From positions 239,977 through 303,976 of the forward strand of contig NZ_KE386871.1 in assembly GCF_000429265.1 (NCBI RefSeq): a stretch of DNA of 64,000 nucleotides, read 5' to 3'. The stretch is from Actinomyces gerencseriae DSM 6844. GTDB taxonomy: Bacteria > Actinomycetota > Actinomycetes > Actinomycetales > Actinomycetaceae. Below the pieces are notes generated by a model that saw nothing but the letters and a program-made list of their open reading frames with translations, had not been told where the DNA came from and made no database searches. The position numbers and the translations under genes were made by a program. Below, piece by piece: positions 9,025-22,650 of this stretch. Within the stretch, counting starts at the first letter, position 1, and every line of letters begins with the position of its first letter.

Positions 9025-11172
9025 TCACTCCTCGATGCCCATGACCCGTTCCACGCGCGAGGCGAGCTCGGGCGCCATCGTCCGGGAGTAGGTGGCCGAG
9101 ACGTGGTTGTCGTCCATGTAGACGAACACGTCGCCGATGATCGTGCCGCACACGCCGTCGGGGCACAGCATGTCACTGGCATCGATCTGATGGAAGAGCG
9201 GAATCTCCTCAAGGGACTTCGCCGGGTCCTCGACGGCCATGGCGCCCGCCTGGGGGAAGAGGCAGCCGCCGACCAGCGTCCGCGGACCGACGGCGTTGGC
9301 GCACTCGTACAGACTCTGGTCGGACCGCGGATTGTCGCGGAAGCCGATGACGGTGATGCCCTGATCGGTGAGCTGCTCGACGAGCCTCCGAATCCCGGGC
9401 CTCAGCAGCTCCACGGAGGAGTCGTCGGAGGTCTCCGTGGTCTGGAGCACGACGACGTCGGGCGGATTCTTCTCGATCTGCTCCAGAACGGCCTCATTGT
9501 GCTCCCGGCATCTGTCCTTGGAGTACTCGGGCGGGCCGAAGGAGCACGCCCCCTTGAGGTAGACCGTGATATCCCAGTCCCGGGACTCGTGCAGCAGGCG
9601 CAGAGTCGGGATGGTGTTCTGGGCCACGTGCGAGTCCCCCGCGGCGACGACCCTGAGAGCGCCGTCGGCGGCTGAGGGCAGGCGCCGGCACGAGGAGTTC
9701 TCGCTGTCGATGCGCGCGGTCACGTCGTCGGCGCACTTGATGCTCGACAGGGAGGCCCACTCGCTGGTCACGGCCAGCGGCCCCGGAACCGGGTCCTTCG
9801 TCCAGTCGCTCGCCTGGCCGTTGAGCACCGCGAGCGCGCCCGGGTGCTCGGGATCGACACCGACCCGGACCTGCTGCGAGATCTCCATCTGGCGCTGGTA
9901 GGCGATGGCAACGCCGGCCACGCCGAGCGGAAGGCCCCCCGCCACGAGGCTCACGGTCACCATCGCGGCCTGCACGCGCAGTCTCCGCCCCGAGCGGGGG
10001 AAGACCTGGGCGGGCCGATCCACGCATCGCGTCATCGCCGCGGCCGCGACGAGCGCGACGAGGATCAGGACGGCACCGGTCCGGACGTCGAATCCCCGCC
10101 GGTGCGTCGCGGTCAGGTACAGGACGAACAGCGGCCAGTGCAGCAGGTAGACGGCGTAGGAGCGGTCGCCCAGAGCGACCAGCGGTCGCCACGACAGGAG
10201 CCGCGAGACCGTGCCCGCCCCGGGCTCCGTGCCGCACAGGAGGATGGCGGCCACCGACGCCATGGGAACCGCGGCCATGGGGCCGGGGTAGGTGCCGATG
10301 CTCACCAGGCAGAAGAGCACGAGTGTCCCCAGGCCGAGCCACGACACCAGCCGGCGCGTCCACGCGCTGCGCGGCCGCAGCCATGGCGCCGCCGCGGCGA
10401 CCGCGGAGCCCAGCGCGAACTCCCAGATGCGGGCCCGGGTGTCGAAGTAGACCGAGCCGTCGGTCGGTGCCGCCGTCACCAGCCACGCCAGGGAGACCAC
10501 TGCCAGCGTGCTGAAGGCCGCTGCCACCACGCGGCGGACCGGCAGCCCCGCACGCGCGGCGAGGCCGGCGCAGACCGCCATGAGAACCGGCCACAGCAGG
10601 AAGACCTGTCCCTGCATGGACATGGACCACAGGTGCTGCAGCGGGGAGGAGACGGCGTGATCGTCGGCGAAGTAGTCGGCGCTGACGGCGGCCAGACGCC
10701 AGTTCTGCCAGTAGGTCACCGAGGCGACGCCCTGCACGAGCACCTCGATCCATCGAGTGCGGGGCAGGATGAGCAGCGAGGCCGCCACTGTGATGAGGAC
10801 GGTGACGACCAGTGGCGGCATGAGCCGCTTGAAGGTGTGCAGCCAGCGCTCGACGAACCAGGGGACGCGGCCGGCCTCGGCACGGCGCACGAAGGCGCCG
10901 GTCATGAGGTAGGCCGAGATCATGATGAAGGCGTCCACGCCGATCGGCGAGCCGATCCGCCAGGCGTGGAAGCCGAGAACCTGCATCATGCACACGGCCC
11001 GAAGGCCCTGGATATCGAGGCGGCGGCCGCCTCCCGAGGCCCTTCGGGAGGCGGTCCGCGCGACTCGCCTCCAGAGTCGAGCGGGCCCGCGCTCGTGGAT
11101 CGCGATGGACCGGGGACGGTCGCACGCCCCGGCGGCCTCCGGCTGCGGGCGGCGCGCCGTGAGGGAGCTCAT
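9025..11172 (-). CDS. Membrane O-acyltransferase with SGNH domain (AT3-SGNH, OafA-like)
   Basis: The 715-residue protein has an acyltransferase-3 membrane domain of about ten helices (about 55-400), starting at RRLDIQGLRAVCMMQVLGFH. A periplasmic SGNH domain follows, with GDSH at 512-515 and the catalytic DxxH at Asp687/His690. Such fusions move acetyl groups across the membrane and place them on surface glycans. It is the last gene of the glf-glfT2-wzm-wzt operon, 61 bases after wzt, so the exported galactan is the likely acceptor. The ATG at 11172 is the only sensible start, although its ribosome site is weak. Confidence 0.85.
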   Translation of the reverse strand: MSSLTARRPQPEAAGACDRPRSIAIHERGPARLWRRVARTASRRASGGGRRLDIQGLRAVCMMQVLGFHAWRIGSPIGVDAFIMISAYLMTGAFVRRAEAGRVPWFVERWLHTFKRLMPPLVVTVLITVAASLLILPRTRWIEVLVQGVASVTYWQNWRLAAVSADYFADDHAVSSPLQHLWSMSMQGQVFLLWPVLMAVCAGLAARAGLPVRRVVAAAFSTLAVVSLAWLVTAAPTDGSVYFDTRARIWEFALGSAVAAAAPWLRPRSAWTRRLVSWLGLGTLVLFCLVSIGTYPGPMAAVPMASVAAILLCGTEPGAGTVSRLLSWRPLVALGDRSYAVYLLHWPLFVLYLTATHRRGFDVRTGAVLILVALVAAAAMTRCVDRPAQVFPRSGRRLRVQAAMVTVSLVAGGLPLGVAGVAIAYQRQMEISQQVRVGVDPEHPGALAVLNGQASDWTKDPVPGPLAVTSEWASLSSIKCADDVTARIDSENSSCRRLPSAADGALRVVAAGDSHVAQNTIPTLRLLHESRDWDITVYLKGACSFGPPEYSKDRCREHNEAVLEQIEKNPPDVVVLQTTETSDDSSVELLRPGIRRLVEQLTDQGITVIGFRDNPRSDQSLYECANAVGPRTLVGGCLFPQAGAMAVEDPAKSLEEIPLFHQIDASDMLCPDGVCGTIIGDVFVYMDDNHVSATYSRTMAPELASRVERVMGIEE

Positions 11173-11233
11173 GAGCTCGGGGCGGCGCTCGCGGAGGGCC
11201 CGCCCCGCATCCGGACGACGGCGGCATCCACGG

Positions 11234-11959
11234 CTACTCCCCGCGCATGCGACGCACGACGTCCTTCGAGGGGCCGTCAGCGACCTTGACGCCCTTCTCC
11301 AGGAGGACCCCGCGCTCGCACAGATCGGAGACCATATCGAGATCGTGGCTGACGATGACCAGCGTCTTGCCCTGGTCGGACAGCCCGCGGATCTCGTCCA
11401 GGCACTTGCGCTGGAAGGGCTCATCCCCCACGGCGAGGATCTCGTCGATGAGGAAGACCTCCGGGTCGGAGTGCACGGCCACGGCGAAGGCGAGCCGCAG
11501 GAACATGCCCGAGGAGTAGAACTTGACCTCGGTCTCCATGAAGTCGGGGATCTCCGAGAAATCGACGATCGAGTCGTAGGCGTCCTCGATCTGCTTCCTG
11601 GTCATGCCCAGGATCGCGCCGTTGAGGAAGACGTTCTCCTGACCCGTCAGATCGGGGTGGAAGCCGGCTCCGACCTCGATGAGGCCCGCGACCCGTCCGC
11701 GGGTGCGGACCCTGCCGCCGTCGGGGCGCAGCACCCCGGAGATGAGCTTGAGCAGGGTGGACTTGCCCGAGCCGTTGAAGCCCAGCAGGGCGACGGTCTC
11801 GCCCTCGTGGACGTCGAAGGTGACGTCGTCGAGGGCCTTGAAGGTGTTGATGCCGAGGTCCTGCCTGCGCACGGCGGCGACGGCGAGCTCCTTGAGCGAG
11901 CGGCGGTGGCGCAGGGTGAACTCCTTGGTCACCCCGGCGATCTCGATACGTGGGTCCAT
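11234..11959 (-). CDS. wzt: ABC transporter ATPase for polysaccharide export (Wzt type)
   Basis: The 241-residue nucleotide-binding subunit has Walker A GFNGSGKS (60-67), the signature YSSGM typical of polysaccharide ABC-2 exporters, Walker B VFLIDE and the SHD switch histidine. It energises export of a lipid-linked glycan with Wzm. It stops right after the ATPase core, so it lacks the extra C-terminal glycan-binding domain of some Wzt proteins. Chain ends would therefore not be recognised by this subunit. The start overlaps the wzm stop by one base (TGATG). Confidence 0.92.
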   Translation of the reverse strand: MDPRIEIAGVTKEFTLRHRRSLKELAVAAVRRQDLGINTFKALDDVTFDVHEGETVALLGFNGSGKSTLLKLISGVLRPDGGRVRTRGRVAGLIEVGAGFHPDLTGQENVFLNGAILGMTRKQIEDAYDSIVDFSEIPDFMETEVKFYSSGMFLRLAFAVAVHSDPEVFLIDEILAVGDEPFQRKCLDEIRGLSDQGKTLVIVSHDLDMVSDLCERGVLLEKGVKVADGPSKDVVRRMRGE

Positions 11960-12824
11960 CACAGCTCCTGCGCGAACTTGCCCTCGGTGCGCTTGAAGGC
12001 GATCTGCCCCAGGCCCAGCACGATCAGCGAGCCGACCAGGCCGATGAGGGCGAGCACGGGCATGGAACCGATCCCGGGGACGTACTCGCCCGTGGCGGTG
12101 GACCAGAACCCGTCGTGGAACAGCTCGACGGCCACGGTCACGGGATTCGCCTGGTAGAGGTGCCACAGCCATTCCGGGGCGACGCCCTTGACCCGGTCCG
12201 CGGGGTACAGGACCGGTGAGACCCAGGTGGCGATCATGAGGATCAAGTCGACCAGGTTCTCGGAGTCCCGGAAGAAGACGTTGAGGCAGCCGAAGATGAG
12301 TCCCAGGCCCAGTGCCGCGAAGGTGACGATGAGGAATCCGACCAGAATGGCCGCCAGCCCCTGGATCGTCGGCGTCCAGCCGTAGTAGAGGGATCCCACC
12401 AGCAGCACGAGCAGCTGCGGCACGAAGTGCACGATGGCCACGTAGACACTGGCCACCGGGAACATCTCTCGCGGCAGGAAGATCTTCTTGATCAGCGCCG
12501 CGTTCCAGATGAGCGTGCGGGTGGCGTTGCCCATCACCTCCGAGAAGTAGGTGATGACGACCATTCCGGAGAACAGGTAGATCGGGTACCCCTCCAGCGT
12601 CGTGTTGAGTCTGAGGAAGACCCCCATCGCCAGGAAGTAGACGACGAACTGAACGGCCGGCTTGATGTAGGACCAGGCCATGCCCAGAACGGATCCGTGG
12701 TACCGGATCCGAAGCTCCTTCTTGACGATCAACGACAGCAGGTAGCGCTGCCGGAAGACGTCGAGCAGGCCCTTGGAGTGACCGGGGACGACGAGTCCGA
12801 CGCCCCCGGCCGCGACGCTCTGAG

Positions 12825-12828
<4 letters not shown>
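11959..12828 (-). CDS. wzm: ABC-2 polysaccharide export permease (Wzm type)
   Basis: The 289-residue permease has an amphipathic N-terminus (LLDVFRQRYLLSLIVKKELR) and about six membrane helices. It also has the conserved NVFFRDSENLVD segment of ABC-2 polysaccharide exporters. It forms the channel for Wzt-driven export. The GTG at 12828 overlaps the glfT2 stop (GTGA) and is preceded by GGAGGAG, so translation is coupled. Its place between glfT2 and wzt indicates that a galactofuranose-containing polymer is the cargo, as in mycobacterial galactan export. Confidence 0.92.
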
Positions 12829-18156
<5,328 letters not shown>

Positions 18157-18271
18157 ACGGGGCGGCTCGGGCCCGGGATCCGGGACCGTGGCGGTCGGCG
18201 GACCCGCCCGGTCATCGACACCCACCTCATCACTAGACTCGCGGTTGCGAGAGGAGCGTACCGCACGCGGG

Positions 18272-18277
18272 TAGAAT
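18272..18277 (+). promoter_or_regulatory. -10 box TAGAAT before the 18286 gene
   Basis: TAGAAT ends eight bases before the GTG at 18286 and no ribosome site is visible. A TTGCGA (18245-18250) lies 21 bases further upstream, too far for a standard -35. Confidence 0.45.
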
Positions 18278-18285
18278 GCGCTCCC

Positions 18286-20298
18286 GTGTGGTCCCAACTC
18301 GTCCCGATCCTCATCGCGGCCACCGCGCTGCTGTACGTCCCCGGAGTCCTCGTCGGCGCCGCCGCGAGGCTGCGACCGCCCCTCGTCGTCGGCCTGGCGC
18401 CGGCGATCTCGATCGCCCTCATCACCGGGACCGGCATCGTCGCCCCCGTGCTCGCGGTGCCCTGGGGGCCGGTGCCGGTCGCCGTCGCCGCTCTCCTCCT
18501 GAGCCTGGCGGCCCTGGCGAGCCGGCTCGTGATGGCGCAACGGCATCCCGAGCGCAGGACGGCATACGCCCGCGGGCGGCTCCGGCCCGGCGCCGTCGCC
18601 ATCTGGTGCGCGGCTTGGCCGCTGTCGGCCGCCGTGACCATGCTCACCGTCACGCACATCCTGGACGCCCCCGATGCGATCTCGCAGACCTACGACGCGG
18701 TCTTCCACCTCAATGCCGTGGAGTGGATCCTCCGGACGGACAATGCGTCCTCACTCCGCTTCTTCCTGGAGGCCCCCCAGGGAGGCGTCTACCCGCTCGG
18801 CTGGCACGCACTGGTCGCCCTGGCCATGAGGCTGTGCGGTGCGACGAGCATCCCCGCGGCGACCAACGCGATCGTGCTGGTCGTGGCGGGCATCGTGTGG
18901 ACCTCCGGCTGCCTGTCGCTGGCGCACGTCCTCTTCCACGGGCGCCCGTCGGCCCTGCTCGTCACCGCGGTCATGTCCGGCAGCTTCACCGCCTTCCCCT
19001 TCGTCCTGCTGTCCTGGGGCGTGCTCTACCCGAACTTCCTCGCCATCGCCCTTCTCCCCTCGCTCCTGGCCGCCGCTCGCGAGCTGATACCGATGGGCCC
19101 GGGCGCCCGCACTCGACCGGCCGGCCTTCTCCTGCCGGCCGGAGTCATCGGCGCGGGCGGCCTCGGGCTGTGCCAGCCGAACACCGTCGCCACCCTCCTG
19201 CTGGCCCTCGTCGCCCTGACCACGGCGAGACTGATCGCCACCCTGCGAATGCCGTGCGACGAGCGCTCCGCCAACAGGATTCGGCGACAGGGACTCGCGG
19301 CCGGCGGCCTGCTCGCAGCCCTGGTCGTCACCTGGCTCTTCCTGCGGCCGGACCGCTCGGGGGCGATCTGGGGACCGAGCTACGCGACGAGCGGCTCCAT
19401 CGGCGAGGCCGTGACCGCCATGCCCGTCCAGCTCCCGCTGATCTGGGTCCCGGCCGTGCTGACTCTTGTCGGATTCATCGCGGCCCTGCGAATCGACGGA
19501 TACAGGTGGTTGGCCGCGCTCCACGCCATGACGGGCGCCCTCTACGTCGTGGCCCGATCCGCCGAGGACGGCGACCTGCGCTTCTTCATGGTGGGCATCT
19601 GGTACAACGACGCCAGCCGCCTGGCCGCTCTCATCCCGCTCACCGCCGTTCCACTGGCCGCTCTCGGCGTGCTCGCCGCCGCGCGATGGGTGCGCGGAGC
19701 GTGCGAGGGCCTCGCCACCGCGCGGTGGGCGGGCGAGTCGCGCGGAGCCCGCCGGCTCGCCGCCATCGGACGCATCCGCGTGCTGTCGTGGTGGAGGTGG
19801 GCCGCCTATCCCGCCATGGTCCTCGCCCTGGTGATGACCGGGCCATCGACGGGAGCGATGTCGGACTCCGTGCAGGTATTCGAGAAGGCCTACCAGTTCT
19901 CCGCGGACTCCCCCTCGCTCACGCCCGACGAGCGCGCCCTCATCGACGAGCTCCCCGACCTGATCGAGAGGAGCGCCGTGGTCGCCGTCGACCCCAGGAC
20001 GGGCGCCGCGCTCGCCTACGCGCTGTCCGGGGTCGACACCACCGTGAAGCACCTCTTCCACCGGCACGACCCGGAGGTGTACGTCATCCAGGACAAGCTC
20101 AACAAGGCCGCCACGGACCCGGCCGTCTGCCCCGCGCTGGCGGACCTCGGTGCGACCTACGCGCTCTACTTCCCGGGCAAGACGATCGCGGGCCAGACCC
20201 CCTTCCCCGGATTCGCCCGCCTGGACGCCGCACCGGGATTCGAGCTCGTCGCCAGGCGGGGGCAGGCGGCTCTCTACCGCATCACCGCCTGCGGGTAG
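18286..20298 (+). CDS. DUF6541-type multi-pass membrane protein, paralog 2
   Basis: This 670-residue paralog is clearly related to the protein at 16156 along its whole length. It shares DAISQTYDAVFHLNAVEWIL (Asp137, His141), RTDNASS, YPLGWHALVALAMRL and the long C-terminal domain ending in YRITACG. It has about twelve helices and a second conserved Cys in AVCPAL. A GT-C-like membrane transferase role is inferred only. The stop codon lies inside a 24-base inverted repeat (20278-20309). It follows paralog 1 in the same direction with its own -10 box. Confidence 0.75.
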   Translation: MWSQLVPILIAATALLYVPGVLVGAAARLRPPLVVGLAPAISIALITGTGIVAPVLAVPWGPVPVAVAALLLSLAALASRLVMAQRHPERRTAYARGRLRPGAVAIWCAAWPLSAAVTMLTVTHILDAPDAISQTYDAVFHLNAVEWILRTDNASSLRFFLEAPQGGVYPLGWHALVALAMRLCGATSIPAATNAIVLVVAGIVWTSGCLSLAHVLFHGRPSALLVTAVMSGSFTAFPFVLLSWGVLYPNFLAIALLPSLLAAARELIPMGPGARTRPAGLLLPAGVIGAGGLGLCQPNTVATLLLALVALTTARLIATLRMPCDERSANRIRRQGLAAGGLLAALVVTWLFLRPDRSGAIWGPSYATSGSIGEAVTAMPVQLPLIWVPAVLTLVGFIAALRIDGYRWLAALHAMTGALYVVARSAEDGDLRFFMVGIWYNDASRLAALIPLTAVPLAALGVLAAARWVRGACEGLATARWAGESRGARRLAAIGRIRVLSWWRWAAYPAMVLALVMTGPSTGAMSDSVQVFEKAYQFSADSPSLTPDERALIDELPDLIERSAVVAVDPRTGAALAYALSGVDTTVKHLFHRHDPEVYVIQDKLNKAATDPAVCPALADLGATYALYFPGKTIAGQTPFPGFARLDAAPGFELVARRGQAALYRITACG

Positions 20299-20309
20299 GC
20301 GGTGATGCG
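20278..20309. terminator. 12-bp perfect stem spanning the stop of DUF6541 paralog 2
   Basis: CGCATCACCGCC (20278-20289) pairs perfectly with GGCGGTGATGCG (20298-20309) around an eight-base loop that contains most of the stop region. The left arm encodes the conserved ITA of the C-terminal motif. It is placed as an intrinsic terminator or an mRNA 3'-end stabiliser before paralog 3. Confidence 0.55.
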
Positions 20310-20418
20310 AACGGTGATGCATGATTCCCCCATCCCGTTCTCCCACCCGTCCCGGCGGGCCTGAGGCGTTCCGTCTCCCCGGGACCGTGGTGATGGCCGG
20401 CAGCCCGAAAGGAATTCC

Positions 20419-22650
20419 ATGGCCAGCTGGAGCGATCTCCTCCCCCCTCTGCTCGTCGCTGCGGCTCTGCTGTACGTTCCAGGCGGCCTCGTCGCCGCTG
20501 CGGGCCGTCTGCCCGTCCGCGTGGCGGTGGCGCTGGCCCCGGCCCTGTCCATCGCGCTCATCGCGGGCACCGGGGCGCTGGCGCCCCGGCTGGGACCGGC
20601 CTGGGGTCCCGCGCCGGTCGCGGGCGCGACCGTCGTCGCGGCCCTGACCACCATGGTCATCACCATCGCCGTCGCCAGGGCCGCCGCCGTGGCCGCCCGG
20701 CACGTGAGCGGGATCCCGGCCGCTCTCCTCCGGATCCCGGCCGCGATCCTGAGCGGCGGGGCCCCGGAGGAGCGCGCCTCTCCAGCGGGCGAGCCGACGC
20801 CCTCGGGCGAGCCGGGCCCCGACGAGCGCGCCTCCCCGCCGAACCCCGACGAGCGCGCCTCCCCGCTGGGCGAATCGGACTCGGACGAGCCGATCACCCG
20901 GCCGGGTCGCCCATCCGTCCCCGACGCCGCTCCCGCGCTCCGGGGCGGAGCGGTCGCACGTCTGCGGGGCCGATGCTGGAACGCCGCACGCGGCCCTCTG
21001 GGCGATCTCGTCCCGTGGACGGTCTCGGCCGTTCTCATGGCGACGATCTGCGTCCGGTTCATCGATGCGCCGGACGCCTTCTCCCAGACCTACGACGCGG
21101 TCTACCACCTCAATGCCGTGCGCTGGATCATCGACACCGGCAACGCCTCGAGCGTGGACTTCGACATGGTGGTCTCCAACGGCACGGTCTACCCCCTGGG
21201 CTGGCACACCCTCGTCGTGCTCACGATGCGCCTGTCGGGCGTCACGAGCATTCCCCTGGCCACCAACGCCGTCATGTGCGCGGTCGCCGTCCTCGTGTGG
21301 ACCTCCGGGATCATGATGCTGACGGGCGTCCTGACGGCCGGTCGCCGGGCCGGGCGCCTCGCAACCGCGGTCCTGGCCTCCGCGGCGCCGGCGTTCCCGC
21401 TGCTCGGGCTGTTCTGGGGCATCCTGTACCCCACGTTCCTGGCGACCGCGCTGCTCCCGGGCCTCTTCCTGACCGCGTTGTCCTCCACCGGCGGGGGGAC
21501 GCCGCTACCCCGTCGGGTGGTCCTGTGGCTCATGGCGGGGGGCGCGTGCACGGGGATAGCCTTCGCGCAGCCGTCGATCCTCGTGATCGCGGCCATCGCC
21601 GCGGTGGCCGCGGCCGCGGCGCGAACCGTCCGCCTGGCGGTCGTCTCCGTCAGAACGCGCCGCGGCGTGCGCCGGGCCGCTGCGGCCTGCGCGCTGACGG
21701 CGCTCCTGGCCGCGGCGTCGTGGACGATCGCGCCCGCGCTGCGCGCCTCGATGAGCGCCTCCCACTGGCCGCCGCACACCTCCGTGGCGGGGGGCATCGG
21801 CGAGGTGGCGACGAGCGCGCCCGAGCTCACCGCCATCGTCTGGCCGCTGGCGCTGCTCGTCGTCATCGGCTATGCGTCGGCCTGGCGCCGCCCGCGTCTC
21901 TGGTGGGTGGCGGTGACCCACACCGCCGTGGGCGCGCTGTACGTCGTGACCGTCTCCCAGGACTTAAGCCGGATGCGCTACGACCTGACCGGGTTCTGGT
22001 ACTCCGACGCCTATCGCCTGGGCGGGTTCCTGATGATCACGGGGCTGCCGCTGGCGGGCATCGGCGCGTGCGCGCTCGCGGACGCCCTCGCCCACGCGCT
22101 GCCCGGCGCGGCGCGCACGGTCCGGACGGTGACGTGGGTCCGGGCGACGCTGACCGTGGTCGTCGTCGCGGCGCTCACGTGGCAGAGTCAGGGAGGTGCC
22201 GCGATGTCCGACAACCTCAGACGGTTCGGCCTCACGTTCCTCGTGACGGACGACTCCCAGTCGCTGACCGCCAATGAGCTCGCCATCGTGAGCCAGCTCC
22301 CCGAGCTTCTCGACCCCGGCGACGTCGTCCTGGCGGACCCCTGGATGGGCGGTTCGCTCGCCTATGCGCTGACCGGCGTCACGACGCTGCCCAGGCACCT
22401 GACCTCCTACGACGCCACGAGTCCGGCCCTGGAGGTGCTGATGGACAGCCTCGACGACGTGAGCGTCGATCCCGAGGTCTGCCCCGCGCTGGAGGAGCTC
22501 GGCGTCGACTACGTCCTGGACTTCAAGGGCCGCACGATCCTGGACGGTCCGAGAGCGGCGGGCCTGTCCGACATCCGGCCCCGTGACGGCTTCGAGCCGA
22601 TCCTCATGATCGGGGACTCGACCCTGTACCACATCACCGCGTGCGCCTGA
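20419..22650 (+). CDS. DUF6541-type multi-pass membrane protein, paralog 3
   Basis: The 743-residue member has the same core as paralogs 1 and 2, with the loop signature TYDAVYHLNAVRWI (Asp226, His230), GNASS and YPLGWHTLVVL. It ends in YHITACA. It is longer because residues 115-170 form an inserted, disordered, Pro/Ser/Glu-rich segment with three DERASP-like repeats between helices. AAAGGAA lies six bases before the ATG, so unlike paralogs 1 and 2 it is read from a leader. Its 3' end overlaps the convergent glycosyltransferase gene by 17 bases. A GT-C role is inferred. Confidence 0.75.
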   Translation: MASWSDLLPPLLVAAALLYVPGGLVAAAGRLPVRVAVALAPALSIALIAGTGALAPRLGPAWGPAPVAGATVVAALTTMVITIAVARAAAVAARHVSGIPAALLRIPAAILSGGAPEERASPAGEPTPSGEPGPDERASPPNPDERASPLGESDSDEPITRPGRPSVPDAAPALRGGAVARLRGRCWNAARGPLGDLVPWTVSAVLMATICVRFIDAPDAFSQTYDAVYHLNAVRWIIDTGNASSVDFDMVVSNGTVYPLGWHTLVVLTMRLSGVTSIPLATNAVMCAVAVLVWTSGIMMLTGVLTAGRRAGRLATAVLASAAPAFPLLGLFWGILYPTFLATALLPGLFLTALSSTGGGTPLPRRVVLWLMAGGACTGIAFAQPSILVIAAIAAVAAAAARTVRLAVVSVRTRRGVRRAAAACALTALLAAASWTIAPALRASMSASHWPPHTSVAGGIGEVATSAPELTAIVWPLALLVVIGYASAWRRPRLWWVAVTHTAVGALYVVTVSQDLSRMRYDLTGFWYSDAYRLGGFLMITGLPLAGIGACALADALAHALPGAARTVRTVTWVRATLTVVVVAALTWQSQGGAAMSDNLRRFGLTFLVTDDSQSLTANELAIVSQLPELLDPGDVVLADPWMGGSLAYALTGVTTLPRHLTSYDATSPALEVLMDSLDDVSVDPEVCPALEELGVDYVLDFKGRTILDGPRAAGLSDIRPRDGFEPILMIGDSTLYHITACA
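20767..20865 (+). repeat. Three 18-bp coding repeats (DERASP) in DUF6541 paralog 3
   Basis: GACGAGCGCGCCTCCCCG occurs exactly at 20821-20838 and 20848-20865, with a diverged copy at 20767-20784. The units encode DERASP or EERASP in a hydrophilic insertion absent from paralogs 1, 2 and 4. Confidence 0.8.

Noticed and set aside
9013-11424. Acyltransferase start further upstream giving 799 residues
   Set aside because: The added part reads through the 3' end of wzt on the same strand and is a shadow of it.
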